Origin: Treponema sp.
GTDB taxonomy: Bacteria; Spirochaetota; Spirochaetia; Treponematales; Treponemataceae
Length of the DNA stretch: 21,362 nucleotides
Direction of reading: 5' to 3'
NCBI GenBank assembly: GCA_031290005.1
Contig: JAITOJ010000054.1
Span: 1-21,362, forward strand
Shown here: positions 13,190 through 21,259 of the stretch, one piece after another
Layout of the letters: each line of letters opens with the position of its first letter
Numbering within the stretch: the first letter of the stretch is position 1
The notes under the pieces: generated by a model
What the model was told of the DNA's origin: nothing
Databases searched by the model: none
What the model saw: only the letters and a program-made list of their open reading frames with translations
Translations under genes and position numbers: made by a program

Positions 13190-15807
13190 CATTTGACCGT
13201 GTAGCTTAAAGCCTGGTCCATGTCGATGGTGATGGAAGTTGCATCCTCACCCGCGCCTGAAGCCGCCGCCTGGGGAATTATATCGCCCACCACAATAGTA
13301 GCGCCGTTACTCCAGCCTTTTGAGAAAGCGGCAAATACTTTCAGGGTATTTCCGGCCACGGCGCCGCCGATATTGGCAAGAGGTATGGAGAATTTTACCG
13401 TCGTTGTCCCGGCGGGCGCAGTGGGCTTCCACACCCAGGGATCGGCGTCTCCGCCGGTCCATGCGCCCGCGTTGATTGCGCCGCCAGGTGTGCTGGTGAA
13501 ACCGCCCCTGGTATCTCTCATAATCCGCTGCGCAAAAGCTTCAATCGAAGCGGTGCAGGTTGTGGTTTGCGCTGCCTTAACGGTTCCTGTATTCACCCCT
13601 CCATCGCTTGAATCGGTATTGTCAATAAGTACCACAATACGGTCATATTCATAACCGCCGGGCTGAGCGCCGCCAAAGCCCACAGCGATATACAGATTCG
13701 TTTCGTCATTGGCCACATAAAGCCCCGCAATATCATAATTGAAGACGCCGCTGCCGGGACTCTGTGAATCCGTCGATGACGCCGCCTTCGAGCCGTCGCT
13801 GAAATCCGCGTCCAGCGTTCCCGTATTCATGTCGATTGCCGCGTAAGAGGGGGGCAGCGCCGTGCCGGGGACGCCCGATACGGCGGCGCTCCTCGGCCCT
13901 TCGCCGTGGCCGCCGTATACGGCGGCCAGCTTGTACCAGTGCTTTTCACCGATACTTAACGAGCCATGCGTATGGGTGGTGGCGCCAAAAGCGATATTAT
14001 CAGCGCCGGTAAGCGCCGTAAAAGCGTTGTCCGCGGGCTTATCTGCCTCGGGCCCGGCGTGGTAAATCTTGAAGGCCGTAACGCCGTCAGCGGCGGCGTT
14101 CCAGGTCAGCGTGATGGAAGTGGTAGTGACGGCATCCACCCGGAAGCCTTCCGGCGCGGTGAGTGCCTTGGCCGCAGCGGTCAGCGGGTCGCTCGCGGCG
14201 CTCCAGCCGTTATCGTTGTGGGCCTTCACCGCGTAGTAGTACGTGGTTCCCGGCGCGAGGCCCGTGTCGTTATAGGTGAGCACAGTAAGGGTATCGCTCA
14301 CAAGCGTGGTTTCGTCCCAGGGGCCGGTTGCGGAAGCCGCCCGGTAGAGGGCGTAAACGTCCGTGCCGGAAGACGCGTTCCACGCCAGGGAGATGCTGTC
14401 AATTGTCGTGGCCGTCGCGCGAAGGTTGGCGGGCTTTTTGGGCGGCGTTATGCCCGCGGTGGTGCCCAGGCCGCCGAGTACCGAAAGGGCGGGCAGGGCC
14501 TTGCCGTTAAAATCGAACAGGGTCTGGTTATCCCAGTTGCTCTTGAGCCCGGTCGCGGGTATCCATTCCGTGCCCCACCAGAACACGCCCATTCCCCCGG
14601 AAGTAACCGTGGCGTCAAGAACGGCCCGCAGGACTCTTGCCTGGTTTTCCACGGATGCGGGAACGCGGCTGCCCTCAAACACGATGCCCGACGCCGTAAC
14701 ATAGCTGTCGCTTGCGGGCATCTGTGCTGCGGTCAGCGTCTCCTGTGAAGTGTGGAACAGGTTGGAAAGATCGTCGCCGTCGTATTCCTTTGTCCAGGCC
14801 CAGCTATGCTCGGCCACCACCGCTTCCTTGCCGTAGCGGCTCACGATATTCCTGATGTTGGCATCCAGGTCGGCGATGTTCTTGTGGCTCGAATAGTAGG
14901 GATACCAGGACAGGCCGATCACGTCAAAGTCGAGTTCCTGAACCGTGGCCCCCGCGCCGTTATGCGCGGCGAAACGGTCAAACCATGTTTGGAATATGCT
15001 TGTGTCGCCGCCAGCGTCAAGGTGCACCATAATCTTCGCGTTTGGCGCGGCAAGGCGCGCGGCCTGAATGCCGGCTTCCAAAACACGCCCCAGGTTTGCC
15101 GCGGTGTCGATGACTGAGCCGCTGCCGCCGGTGGTCATCAACATTCCGGGCCTTATCTCGTTGCCTATCTGCACCATGTCGGGCTCAGCCCCGGCTGCCT
15201 TGAGTTCAAGGATCGTGTCGAGGGTATAGTCGTACACCGCCTGTACCAGTTGATCGACGGTATACTCCTTCCAGGCGTCAGGGATCTGCTGGCGGCCCGG
15301 GTCAGCCCAGTTGTCGCTGTAGTGGAAGTTGAGGAGGAACTTCATGCCCGCTTCCTTGGCCCTTTTGGCGATAGCGCGGGTCTTTACCATGTCGTTGTCG
15401 CCGTCGCCGTTGTAGGGGCCGGGGTTATACGCCAGCTGATGGTTATGCCAGAGCCGCAGCCGCACGTAGTTTACGCCGTGATCCGCCAGAATCTGTATTA
15501 CATCGCCAGGCGTACCGTTATCGTCGTAATAGACGCCCCCGGCCTGCTCAATGATGTAGCAGTTGGAGATGTCCACGCCCCGGATAAAGCCGTCCGGGAT
15601 GGGCTCGGTAAGCGGCGCGATTCCCATCTCGTTTACCGTAGGATAGGCGGCCAGCACCGGCGGCTTCTTCACGCCCCCCAGCCCCTCGGTGGTGCCCGCG
15701 TTCCCCGGAGGATAACCGGGGATTTCACAGCCGGTCGCCATAAGCGCCATAAGCGCAAGCAGCGTACCGATTCCGCGTTTATAGGTATTGATAGTTAAAA
15801 CACTCAT
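13189..15807 (-). CDS. Lipoprotein GH53 endo-beta-1,4-galactanase with two FN3 and a CBM9-like domain
   Basis: This is an 872-residue enzyme that cuts beta-1,4-galactan chains. Lipobox MATGC (Cys27) anchors it, probably on the cell surface. The GH53 domain (about 70-445) shows GVDISNCYIIEQAGG, VNYVRLRLWHN, LNFHYSDNWADPG, the acid/base Glu217 in VQIGNEIRPG and the nucleophile Glu333 in VVAEHSWAW. Two FN3 domains (about 457-545 and 547-650) and a C-terminal CBM9-like domain (about 655-872, with IAGLYVANDETNLYIAVGFG) follow. The ATG at 15807 has GGAGG at eight bases; an ATG two codons upstream lies too near it. Most GH53 enzymes are secreted, ~400 residues and simpler, so the multi-domain lipoprotein form is unusual. 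Confidence 0.93.
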   Translation of the reverse strand: MSVLTINTYKRGIGTLLALMALMATGCEIPGYPPGNAGTTEGLGGVKKPPVLAAYPTVNEMGIAPLTEPIPDGFIRGVDISNCYIIEQAGGVYYDDNGTPGDVIQILADHGVNYVRLRLWHNHQLAYNPGPYNGDGDNDMVKTRAIAKRAKEAGMKFLLNFHYSDNWADPGRQQIPDAWKEYTVDQLVQAVYDYTLDTILELKAAGAEPDMVQIGNEIRPGMLMTTGGSGSVIDTAANLGRVLEAGIQAARLAAPNAKIMVHLDAGGDTSIFQTWFDRFAAHNGAGATVQELDFDVIGLSWYPYYSSHKNIADLDANIRNIVSRYGKEAVVAEHSWAWTKEYDGDDLSNLFHTSQETLTAAQMPASDSYVTASGIVFEGSRVPASVENQARVLRAVLDATVTSGGMGVFWWGTEWIPATGLKSNWDNQTLFDFNGKALPALSVLGGLGTTAGITPPKKPANLRATATTIDSISLAWNASSGTDVYALYRAASATGPWDETTLVSDTLTVLTYNDTGLAPGTTYYYAVKAHNDNGWSAASDPLTAAAKALTAPEGFRVDAVTTTSITLTWNAAADGVTAFKIYHAGPEADKPADNAFTALTGADNIAFGATTHTHGSLSIGEKHWYKLAAVYGGHGEGPRSAAVSGVPGTALPPSYAAIDMNTGTLDADFSDGSKAASSTDSQSPGSGVFNYDIAGLYVANDETNLYIAVGFGGAQPGGYEYDRIVVLIDNTDSSDGGVNTGTVKAAQTTTCTASIEAFAQRIMRDTRGGFTSTPGGAINAGAWTGGDADPWVWKPTAPAGTTTVKFSIPLANIGGAVAGNTLKVFAAFSKGWSNGATIVVGDIIPQAAASGAGEDATSITIDMDQALSYTVK

Positions 15808-15824
15808 TTTCATTCCTCCAATCC

Positions 15825-18341
15825 TTAAAATACTTTGAAGAGCAGGGCCTTGCTCATGTCGATGGTAAGGGTTTGCGCCTCACCCACCGCGCCCGGCGCC
15901 GCCGCAACGGGAACCACGTCCCGCACCAGAACTTCGCCGCCGTCCCAGCCTTCGGAAAAGGCCGCGAACACCCGGAGCTCTGTCCCCTCTGTGGGACTCC
16001 CGATACTGGTAAACGGCGCCTTAATTTTGATCACCTTCACCTCCGGCCTCACGCAATAGTCGTTATCATCTTTTGTCCAGGCCGATGAAGCGTTAGTCGC
16101 CGCGCTCGCGGGCAATGTCCAGGCTGTCGTCATCAGCACCTTGGCGATGAAGCCTTCAAGGGTGACGGGCGGGCTAAAGGTGGTTGTAGTCGCGGGCTTG
16201 ACGCTTACGGTCGAAGAGCCGGTTCCCACACTGGTGTTGTCTATCATCACCGTGATGCGTCCGTTCTCATAGCCGCCCGGCGGCGCGCTTCCGAAGTCCA
16301 GGGCGATGTACAGACTGTCCGCGTCGTTGGTAACGTACAGTCCCTGAATGTCGTAGTTGCCCGTACCGCCCGGAACAAGCGAATCCGTTGACGATGCGGC
16401 GGACGTATCCTTAAAGCCGTCGTCAAGCGCACCGCCCGTCATATCAACGACCGAGTACCTGGAGATGTCATTTCCGGTAGCCGTAACGCGTACGGCGCGG
16501 GTCATCGGGCCGACGCCGCCCTTGTTCACCCCGGCAACCTTGTACCAGTAGGTGTTTCCCGATACTACGGTCCAGTCCGCGCCGCTTGTCCCGGCGTAGC
16601 TCAGGGGAGCATCGTCTCCACCCAACAGGGCGGCGTATTCGCCGGCCTCGGTGTCGGAACGGAATATCCAGTAGCTGTCCGCGGTGAAGTGCGCGCCCCA
16701 TTTTAGTTTGACGCCGTTGGAGCCAACCTCGGAAAGCACCAGATAGGGCGGCGCCGAGGGCGGGATAATGTCCGCCGGGTTGGGGACGGTGTAGGCGGGG
16801 CCTTCGCCGAGGGTCAGCGCGAGGCCCTCGTTAAAGTCGTAGACCACGTTACGGCTGTCCGCCAGTTGGCCGCCGGGCACGATGTCCGTGCAGTGCTGGC
16901 TGCCGTCGCTGTCCCAGTAGTTCGAGACCAGCCCCAGCACCCGGATGGTATCGCCTTTGACAAGGCCCATGTCCGCAAGGGCGAAACGGTATTCAAGGAA
17001 AACCGGCCCGTTGGGATTCACCCAGCCGTACTGGGAGGGGACGACGTGCGCGGGGCTGCCTTCCGTGTCGTTTTCGATAAAGACCTGAGCCTTTCTGAGT
17101 ATGCTGTTGCCCTTGCCACGGGAACGTCCGGGTATGTGCACGAACAGCGCGTCGGCCTCGCCGTTTTGCAGAGTCGCGGTATCGGACAGCTTGGGTATGG
17201 TTGTTACACTGGCGAAGGAGCCGGTGGTGTCGCCGGTTGCAACGCCAACCTTGTCAATCAACAGGGCGATGCGATCCTCCTCCCAGAAGTTGGCGAGGGA
17301 CTCAAACTCAAAGGCCGCGTACAGGTTGTTGAGATCGCTTAACACGTACAGGCCCGTAATCTCGTTTGAAGGCTGCACGTACCCGCCGGAATAAGCGTCG
17401 CCCACCGGGTCCGCGATATAGGCGGTTTCGGCGGAATCCCACACTGCGTCCTTCACGCCGTCCATGATCACCAGCGAGTTGGTGATATGCACGTTGAACA
17501 CGCACTCGGCGGCAAGGCTGCTGGAGGGCGGGATAATGCCCATAACGGTAACCGAGAAATCAAACTCCATATCGTATAATTCAATCGTTGGGGTAAGCAG
17601 CAGGGAACAGCCGTCCGGCGAAAGGCCCAGGGTGAAGTTCGCGTCGTAAAGCCCCGAAGGATACTTCGCCCCGGCGGTGATCACAAAGTCCGCGGTGGGC
17701 GAAAGGGTTACCGGCGCGTTCAGCGGTATCTCGATAGAGCGGCCGCCCACGGGATCTCTGGTGGAAAAGTAACTGTTGCGGCTGGGAAACAGCGGGGCGA
17801 TGTCTATCGTCCCGGTAAAGGGCGGCAGGGGGCGGCCCTTCTGATCGCTGTCCTCGTTGTTCACAAAGCCCGCGATGGTCAGTTCGAGGATGCCCGTTCC
17901 CGTGGGGTTAAGGCCGGGGTTGAGTACGTCCGCGACCGGCGCCGCGTCAAGGTAGAAGGTCTTGTAGTCATCGCTGAAATGCCCGCCCTTGAAGGGCAGC
18001 TCCGCGACGCTTTGCCTGCCCACGGTGTTGGTATAGGTAACCTTGAACGCCCCGGAAAGGCCGTTGGGCTGCGAGGGGTCTTCGGGGATAACAACAGCCG
18101 CCTTTTTTGACAGGAGGAGGCCGAGTTCCGCTTTGGAGCCTTCGCTCATGTCCATGTCCGCCGCGCCCGGGTAATACCACACGGCGCCGCTTACGGAAAG
18201 AGCGCCGGTTTCGGATGCCAGCTTCTTCTGCAATTCGGAATTCAGCCCGCTCTGCAATACGCCGCACGCCGTAGCCACGGCAGCCAGGCAGACGATTGCG
18301 GCCAAGGTAATCGTCCTCGATACTACAACTCTCTGTTTCAT
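15825..18341 (-). CDS. Large lipoprotein with two CBM9-like domains and an FN3 domain
   Basis: The product is 838 residues. Signal peptide and lipobox ATAC give Cys26 as anchor. Part one (about 45-290) contains Ig-like beta segments with no recognised family (FKVTYTNTVGRQSV, VTLSPTADFVITAG). Part two (about 295-515) is a CBM9-like domain with IMDGVKDAVWDSAE, the common first motif of this fold, and EDRIALLIDK. Part three is one FN3 (about 530-628). Part four (about 635-838) is a second CBM9-like domain closely similar to those of the galactanase and of the 359-residue lipoprotein. No catalytic residues are seen. It probably binds galactan at the surface, a functional stand-in for SusD-like and surface glycan-binding proteins. 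The ATG was chosen for GAGG at six bases. Confidence 0.8.
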   Translation of the reverse strand: MKQRVVVSRTITLAAIVCLAAVATACGVLQSGLNSELQKKLASETGALSVSGAVWYYPGAADMDMSEGSKAELGLLLSKKAAVVIPEDPSQPNGLSGAFKVTYTNTVGRQSVAELPFKGGHFSDDYKTFYLDAAPVADVLNPGLNPTGTGILELTIAGFVNNEDSDQKGRPLPPFTGTIDIAPLFPSRNSYFSTRDPVGGRSIEIPLNAPVTLSPTADFVITAGAKYPSGLYDANFTLGLSPDGCSLLLTPTIELYDMEFDFSVTVMGIIPPSSSLAAECVFNVHITNSLVIMDGVKDAVWDSAETAYIADPVGDAYSGGYVQPSNEITGLYVLSDLNNLYAAFEFESLANFWEEDRIALLIDKVGVATGDTTGSFASVTTIPKLSDTATLQNGEADALFVHIPGRSRGKGNSILRKAQVFIENDTEGSPAHVVPSQYGWVNPNGPVFLEYRFALADMGLVKGDTIRVLGLVSNYWDSDGSQHCTDIVPGGQLADSRNVVYDFNEGLALTLGEGPAYTVPNPADIIPPSAPPYLVLSEVGSNGVKLKWGAHFTADSYWIFRSDTEAGEYAALLGGDDAPLSYAGTSGADWTVVSGNTYWYKVAGVNKGGVGPMTRAVRVTATGNDISRYSVVDMTGGALDDGFKDTSAASSTDSLVPGGTGNYDIQGLYVTNDADSLYIALDFGSAPPGGYENGRITVMIDNTSVGTGSSTVSVKPATTTTFSPPVTLEGFIAKVLMTTAWTLPASAATNASSAWTKDDNDYCVRPEVKVIKIKAPFTSIGSPTEGTELRVFAAFSEGWDGGEVLVRDVVPVAAAPGAVGEAQTLTIDMSKALLFKVF

Positions 18342-18349
18342 TTCATACC

Positions 18350-18793
18350 TCACTTTACGGAAAGTTCCGCGGGCTTTTTGCCGCCGTCAACGGTAATGGT
18401 AAGCTCGGCATCCATCGCGACGCCCTTCACCTCGAAGTTCCAGCGGATGTTATTCTGGCTTTCATCCGGCGCGTTGCCGATAGTTGCCGGATACCAGGGG
18501 CGGCCCCAGGCGCCCGCCGGCACTACCGTGAATTTAACGCTGCTGCTTTTTATCGTCTGAACAACGGAAACGCCCTTCCCGTCTTTCACGGTGATATTCG
18601 TCTTGCTGTTGTCCCAGTCCGTGCCCTGCCAGTCGCCGGACACGCAGTAGTCGCCGTCCGCCAGGGGGAAATTGACCAGTTCGAAGGTTATCAGCGTCTG
18701 CTTTTGGTTGTGCAGTCCGGTCGCGTCGGCGCAGCCGGTAACAAAAAACGCCAAAACGGCCAGCGCCGGTACCAGATTTTTTTTCAGTATCAT
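18350..18793 (-). CDS. Small lipoprotein, probable beta-sandwich, unknown function
   Basis: The product is 147 residues with lipobox VTGC (Cys21). The mature ~125 residues are beta-rich with several Trp/Tyr (YCVSGDWQGTDW, GAWGRPWYP, NNIRWNFEV), a composition common in carbohydrate-binding modules, but I do not recognise a family. Two adjacent ATGs are possible; the second is six bases from GGAGG and is preferred. The ribosome site follows directly on the stop of the outer-membrane protein gene, and the next gene starts eight bases after its stop, so it is firmly inside the cluster. Its position suggests a partner of the barrel protein or an accessory glycan binder. Confidence 0.7.
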   Translation of the reverse strand: MILKKNLVPALAVLAFFVTGCADATGLHNQKQTLITFELVNFPLADGDYCVSGDWQGTDWDNSKTNITVKDGKGVSVVQTIKSSSVKFTVVPAGAWGRPWYPATIGNAPDESQNNIRWNFEVKGVAMDAELTITVDGGKKPAELSVK

Positions 18794-18804
18794 CATAAGC
18801 CTCC

Positions 18805-20532
18805 TTATAAATCCCAAATCAGGCCGAAACTGACGCGGCTTGTATTCACATCCTCAGAGAGATGATTCAGCCGGTATGAACGGTGAACCAGCTTGTTATC
18901 GGGATCGTCGTAACGATAGAGGGTGTAGTTATTATCCTCGTAGGGGTCCATGGCGTAGGTGATGTGCATCCATATCCGGGGAGAAGCGACAGCCTTCCAG
19001 TTTGTTACGAGGGAAACTCCGGCGGCAAGGCCAAAGGGAACCAGCGTAGAGTCCGCCGCCGATTTTGTCCGGTACACCGAACCCAGGGTAGCAGACAGCG
19101 CGCCGGTAATATCCCAATTGACCATGAATGAGTGATAGAGGGCGTCGAGGTCATACGCGCCGCTTTCGAAAGACCAGCTCTGATATTCCGCGCTCAGGGC
19201 GTAGGCAAAGACCAGTTTTTTCACCGAAGGGTGAAGGCTGCCCGCGCGGAATTCGAGCCCCGCTTCCTCAAAACGCGCCGCCCAGGGCTGGGCCGCGTCA
19301 TCAGAGGCGGCGATTCTGTCAATGTTGATCACGCCGTATACGGACACGTCCATCTCTTTATCGATAAGGCCGCCCAGATTAAAGTCTACCAGAGGCTGAT
19401 TGCGGATGTTCCACAGGCCGCTGTGCGCGTCGGCAATACCGTTCAGGGTAAAATCCGTATCAAGCCCGATGCGGACAAGCTCGTTCACCGTGAACCACTG
19501 GTACAGCGAGCTTACGGAAGCGCCGGGAGTTACCGACTCATCATCGCCCCAGACGCTTACCACAGCGGAGCCCGCCAGGGATTGCGTCAATACGCCGTGG
19601 TACGGCCCTGCCTGAACATCGGCCCGCAGAGCCGCCGCCGTGGCCGTCAGAGCCGGCTCGATTCCGGTCCCGAAAGACGCAAGGCCGTGAACGCCCACGC
19701 TCAGGGCCTCCGCCGGTTTATAGGCGGCATACAGTGAAATCGCGTTATCGTTCTGTTCGTTGTACCGGAACAACTCCGGTGAATTGGTCGTGCTGGTATA
19801 GGTAACGGCAATATCAGTCTTTTCAAAAAGCGACGCCTGTACGAGGGAGTATACTCCGTACTCGGCGCGCATACGGCTCAGGGCAAAAAGGGCGTCTATC
19901 TCAACATCGTCCCCGATATTCTTCAGGCTATCCCCCAGGGATACTTCCGTAAAACCCCGTCCCACATCGTTCCAGGGATCAATCACGTTATAAATACCCG
20001 TAAAAGAACGCATGGTGGCGGCGTTCAATTCCCCGTAACCAAACCGTGTTTTAAGATACGGCGTCGCGACGGTAAAGCCCATCTTGTTGAAAAATCCCGG
20101 ATTCCGGGAATTCAGCCCGTAGATTGGAGAAAAGAACATGCCCGCGAATCCCTGGAGGCCGTCGGCCACGGTAACGTCGGGAATGTTCGCCCCATAGCTG
20201 TTCGCCTGATAAAAGGCGTGATCAATCGCCCAGAGTCCCACCTCGGCGTCCACCTCAAACAGCGGCCCGAACTGGCCCCAGAGCCACCAATTGGCCTTGG
20301 TATACAGGGCGGACCGGTCAAACTCGTACCCGCTTTCTTCGCCCGTGGCAATATCCCGAATCAGGGAAGTATTGTTCGAGGTTAATTCGATCCATAACCC
20401 CATGCTGAAGGGAGAGCCGGGAGCCTCCCCTCCCGAAGATTCGGGCGGTTCCGCCTCCTGCGCAACGGAAAAACCGGCGCATACTCCTACAAGGAGAAGG
20501 ATCAGTACCGGTTTCCATATCGCTGATTTCAT
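18805..20532 (-). CDS. Outer-membrane beta-barrel protein, probable oligosaccharide porin
   Basis: The product is 575 residues with a cleavable signal peptide (MKSAIWKPVLILLLVG..., cleavage near SVAQ-A). After a short Pro/Gly/Glu-rich linker the protein is built of alternating polar/hydrophobic strands with aromatic girdles and ends in SRVSFGLIWDL, a typical barrel-closing strand although its last residue is Leu, not Phe. It is not related in sequence to SusC/TonB receptors as far as I can see: no plug or TonB box is evident. As first gene of the galactan cluster it is the obvious candidate for passage of galacto-oligosaccharides through the spirochaetal outer membrane. A GGGGG-rich ribosome site lies about seven bases before ATG. 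Substrate is inferred from context. Confidence 0.75.
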   Translation of the reverse strand: MKSAIWKPVLILLLVGVCAGFSVAQEAEPPESSGGEAPGSPFSMGLWIELTSNNTSLIRDIATGEESGYEFDRSALYTKANWWLWGQFGPLFEVDAEVGLWAIDHAFYQANSYGANIPDVTVADGLQGFAGMFFSPIYGLNSRNPGFFNKMGFTVATPYLKTRFGYGELNAATMRSFTGIYNVIDPWNDVGRGFTEVSLGDSLKNIGDDVEIDALFALSRMRAEYGVYSLVQASLFEKTDIAVTYTSTTNSPELFRYNEQNDNAISLYAAYKPAEALSVGVHGLASFGTGIEPALTATAAALRADVQAGPYHGVLTQSLAGSAVVSVWGDDESVTPGASVSSLYQWFTVNELVRIGLDTDFTLNGIADAHSGLWNIRNQPLVDFNLGGLIDKEMDVSVYGVINIDRIAASDDAAQPWAARFEEAGLEFRAGSLHPSVKKLVFAYALSAEYQSWSFESGAYDLDALYHSFMVNWDITGALSATLGSVYRTKSAADSTLVPFGLAAGVSLVTNWKAVASPRIWMHITYAMDPYEDNNYTLYRYDDPDNKLVHRSYRLNHLSEDVNTSRVSFGLIWDL

Positions 20533-20556
20533 GATTTACCCCCTGTTTTCGCTGGC

Positions 20557-20617
20557 AATCAACACGACTACTCAACGCGTGTTGATTCATAATACACCAG
20601 TTTTTTTCATCTGTCAA
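20557..20617 (-). promoter_or_regulatory. Promoter of the galactan cluster with overlapping LacI-type operator candidate
   Basis: On the minus strand TTGACA (20617-20612) is 17 bp from TATTAT (20594-20589), a strong sigma-70 promoter about 56 bases before the ATG. Immediately downstream, at the expected transcription start, lies TCAACACGCGTTGA (20585-20572), 12 of 14 bases symmetric, with a CG near its centre as usual for LacI/GalR operators. It is also part of a perfect 10-bp inverted repeat AATCAACACG/CGTGTTGATT (20557-20566 and 20578-20587). Binding there would block initiation. The promoter is firm; the assignment to the LacI-type protein at 4997-6061 is inference. Confidence 0.75.
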
Positions 20618-20640
20618 GAAAAAAAGTGGTCGGCTTGTGG

Positions 20641-20689
20641 AAAAGCGCGGCCTATGCATTGCTGAGACCCTGCCGCCAAGCGCTTTTTT
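20641..20689. terminator. Terminator-like stem-loop in the divergent intergenic region
   Basis: AAAAGCGC (20641-20648) pairs with GCGCTTTT (20680-20687), extended by GGC/GCC, and on the plus strand is followed by a run of six T (20684-20689). On the minus strand the stem ends in TTTTCC. It could insulate the galactan promoter from incoming minus-strand transcription. The intergenic stretch 20690-20846 holds no gene, only a 6-bp inverted repeat (20719-20739) and two direct repeats of GGTTACATTTT (20757 and 20792). Confidence 0.4.
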
Positions 20690-20756
20690 CTCACTCATTT
20701 TTAACCTCATTTTGACCTCCGTCAACAGCTCTCTGACGGACAGTCTGCTAGATTTG

Positions 20757-20811
20757 GGTTACATTTTCTAAATGAGGCAAATCTTCCTTTCGGTTACATT
20801 TTCCATGAGGC
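20757..20811. repeat. Two 35-bp-spaced direct repeats upstream of the riboflavin kinase gene
   Basis: GGTTACATTTTCTAAATGAG at 20757-20776 recurs as GGTTACATTTTCCATGAG at 20792-20809 with a 2-base shortening. They lie 50-100 bases before the riboflavin kinase start. They may be regulator-binding sites, or the result of a small local duplication. Confidence 0.6.
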
Positions 20812-20823
20812 GCCGCGTACTCT

Positions 20824-20852
20824 TGTTCAATTCCGCTCCGCTGCGGTATACT
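20824..20852 (+). promoter_or_regulatory. Candidate promoter of the riboflavin kinase gene
   Basis: TATACT (20847-20852) matches the -10 consensus at five of six positions; TTGTTC 17 bp upstream is a weak -35. The predicted start falls within a few bases of the ATG at 20861, which has no ribosome site, suggesting a leaderless or nearly leaderless transcript. Confidence 0.4.
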
Positions 20853-20860
20853 CACCCGAA

Positions 20861-21259
20861 ATGGAACAGTTTGTTTTCACCGGTGAGGTGATTCACGGCA
20901 ATGCCCGGGGGCGCACCGTTGGTATGCCAACGGCAAACCTCAAAGCGCCGGAGGGCGCGCCAAAACCGGAGCCGGGGGTGTACGCTTCCTCAGTCACCAT
21001 CAAAGGCAAAGCATACCTGGGAGTGACCAACATCGGCCCACGGCCCACAGTGGACATCGTTCCGGTGTTTACCATAGAAATCCATATTTTAGACTTTGAC
21101 GAAGATATTTACGGAGAAATCATCACCCTCAGGATTCACCGGTTCCTGCGGCCTATCCGCAAGTTCGGCAGCCTGGAAGAAGTAAAAAATCAGGTACAGA
21201 AGGACATTGTCCAGACGCGGCGCTTCCTGGAGGGCATTTTTACACACCCAGCCGGTTGA
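20861..21259 (+). CDS. Stand-alone riboflavin kinase (flavokinase domain)
   Basis: The 132-residue enzyme phosphorylates riboflavin to FMN in the cytoplasm. It covers just the C-terminal kinase half of bifunctional RibF. Motifs are HGNARGRTVGMPTANL (nucleotide loop, with the PTAN signature at about 23-26), PGVYASSV, GVTNIGPRPTV and EIHILDFDEDIYGE with the probable catalytic Glu73. The FAD-synthetase half is absent and no frame encodes it upstream, so the cell needs another FMN adenylyltransferase. There is no Shine-Dalgarno sequence before the ATG. Its last 20 bases overlap the end of the convergent flgK. It is unrelated to the galactan cluster. Confidence 0.88.
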   Translation: MEQFVFTGEVIHGNARGRTVGMPTANLKAPEGAPKPEPGVYASSVTIKGKAYLGVTNIGPRPTVDIVPVFTIEIHILDFDEDIYGEIITLRIHRFLRPIRKFGSLEEVKNQVQKDIVQTRRFLEGIFTHPAG

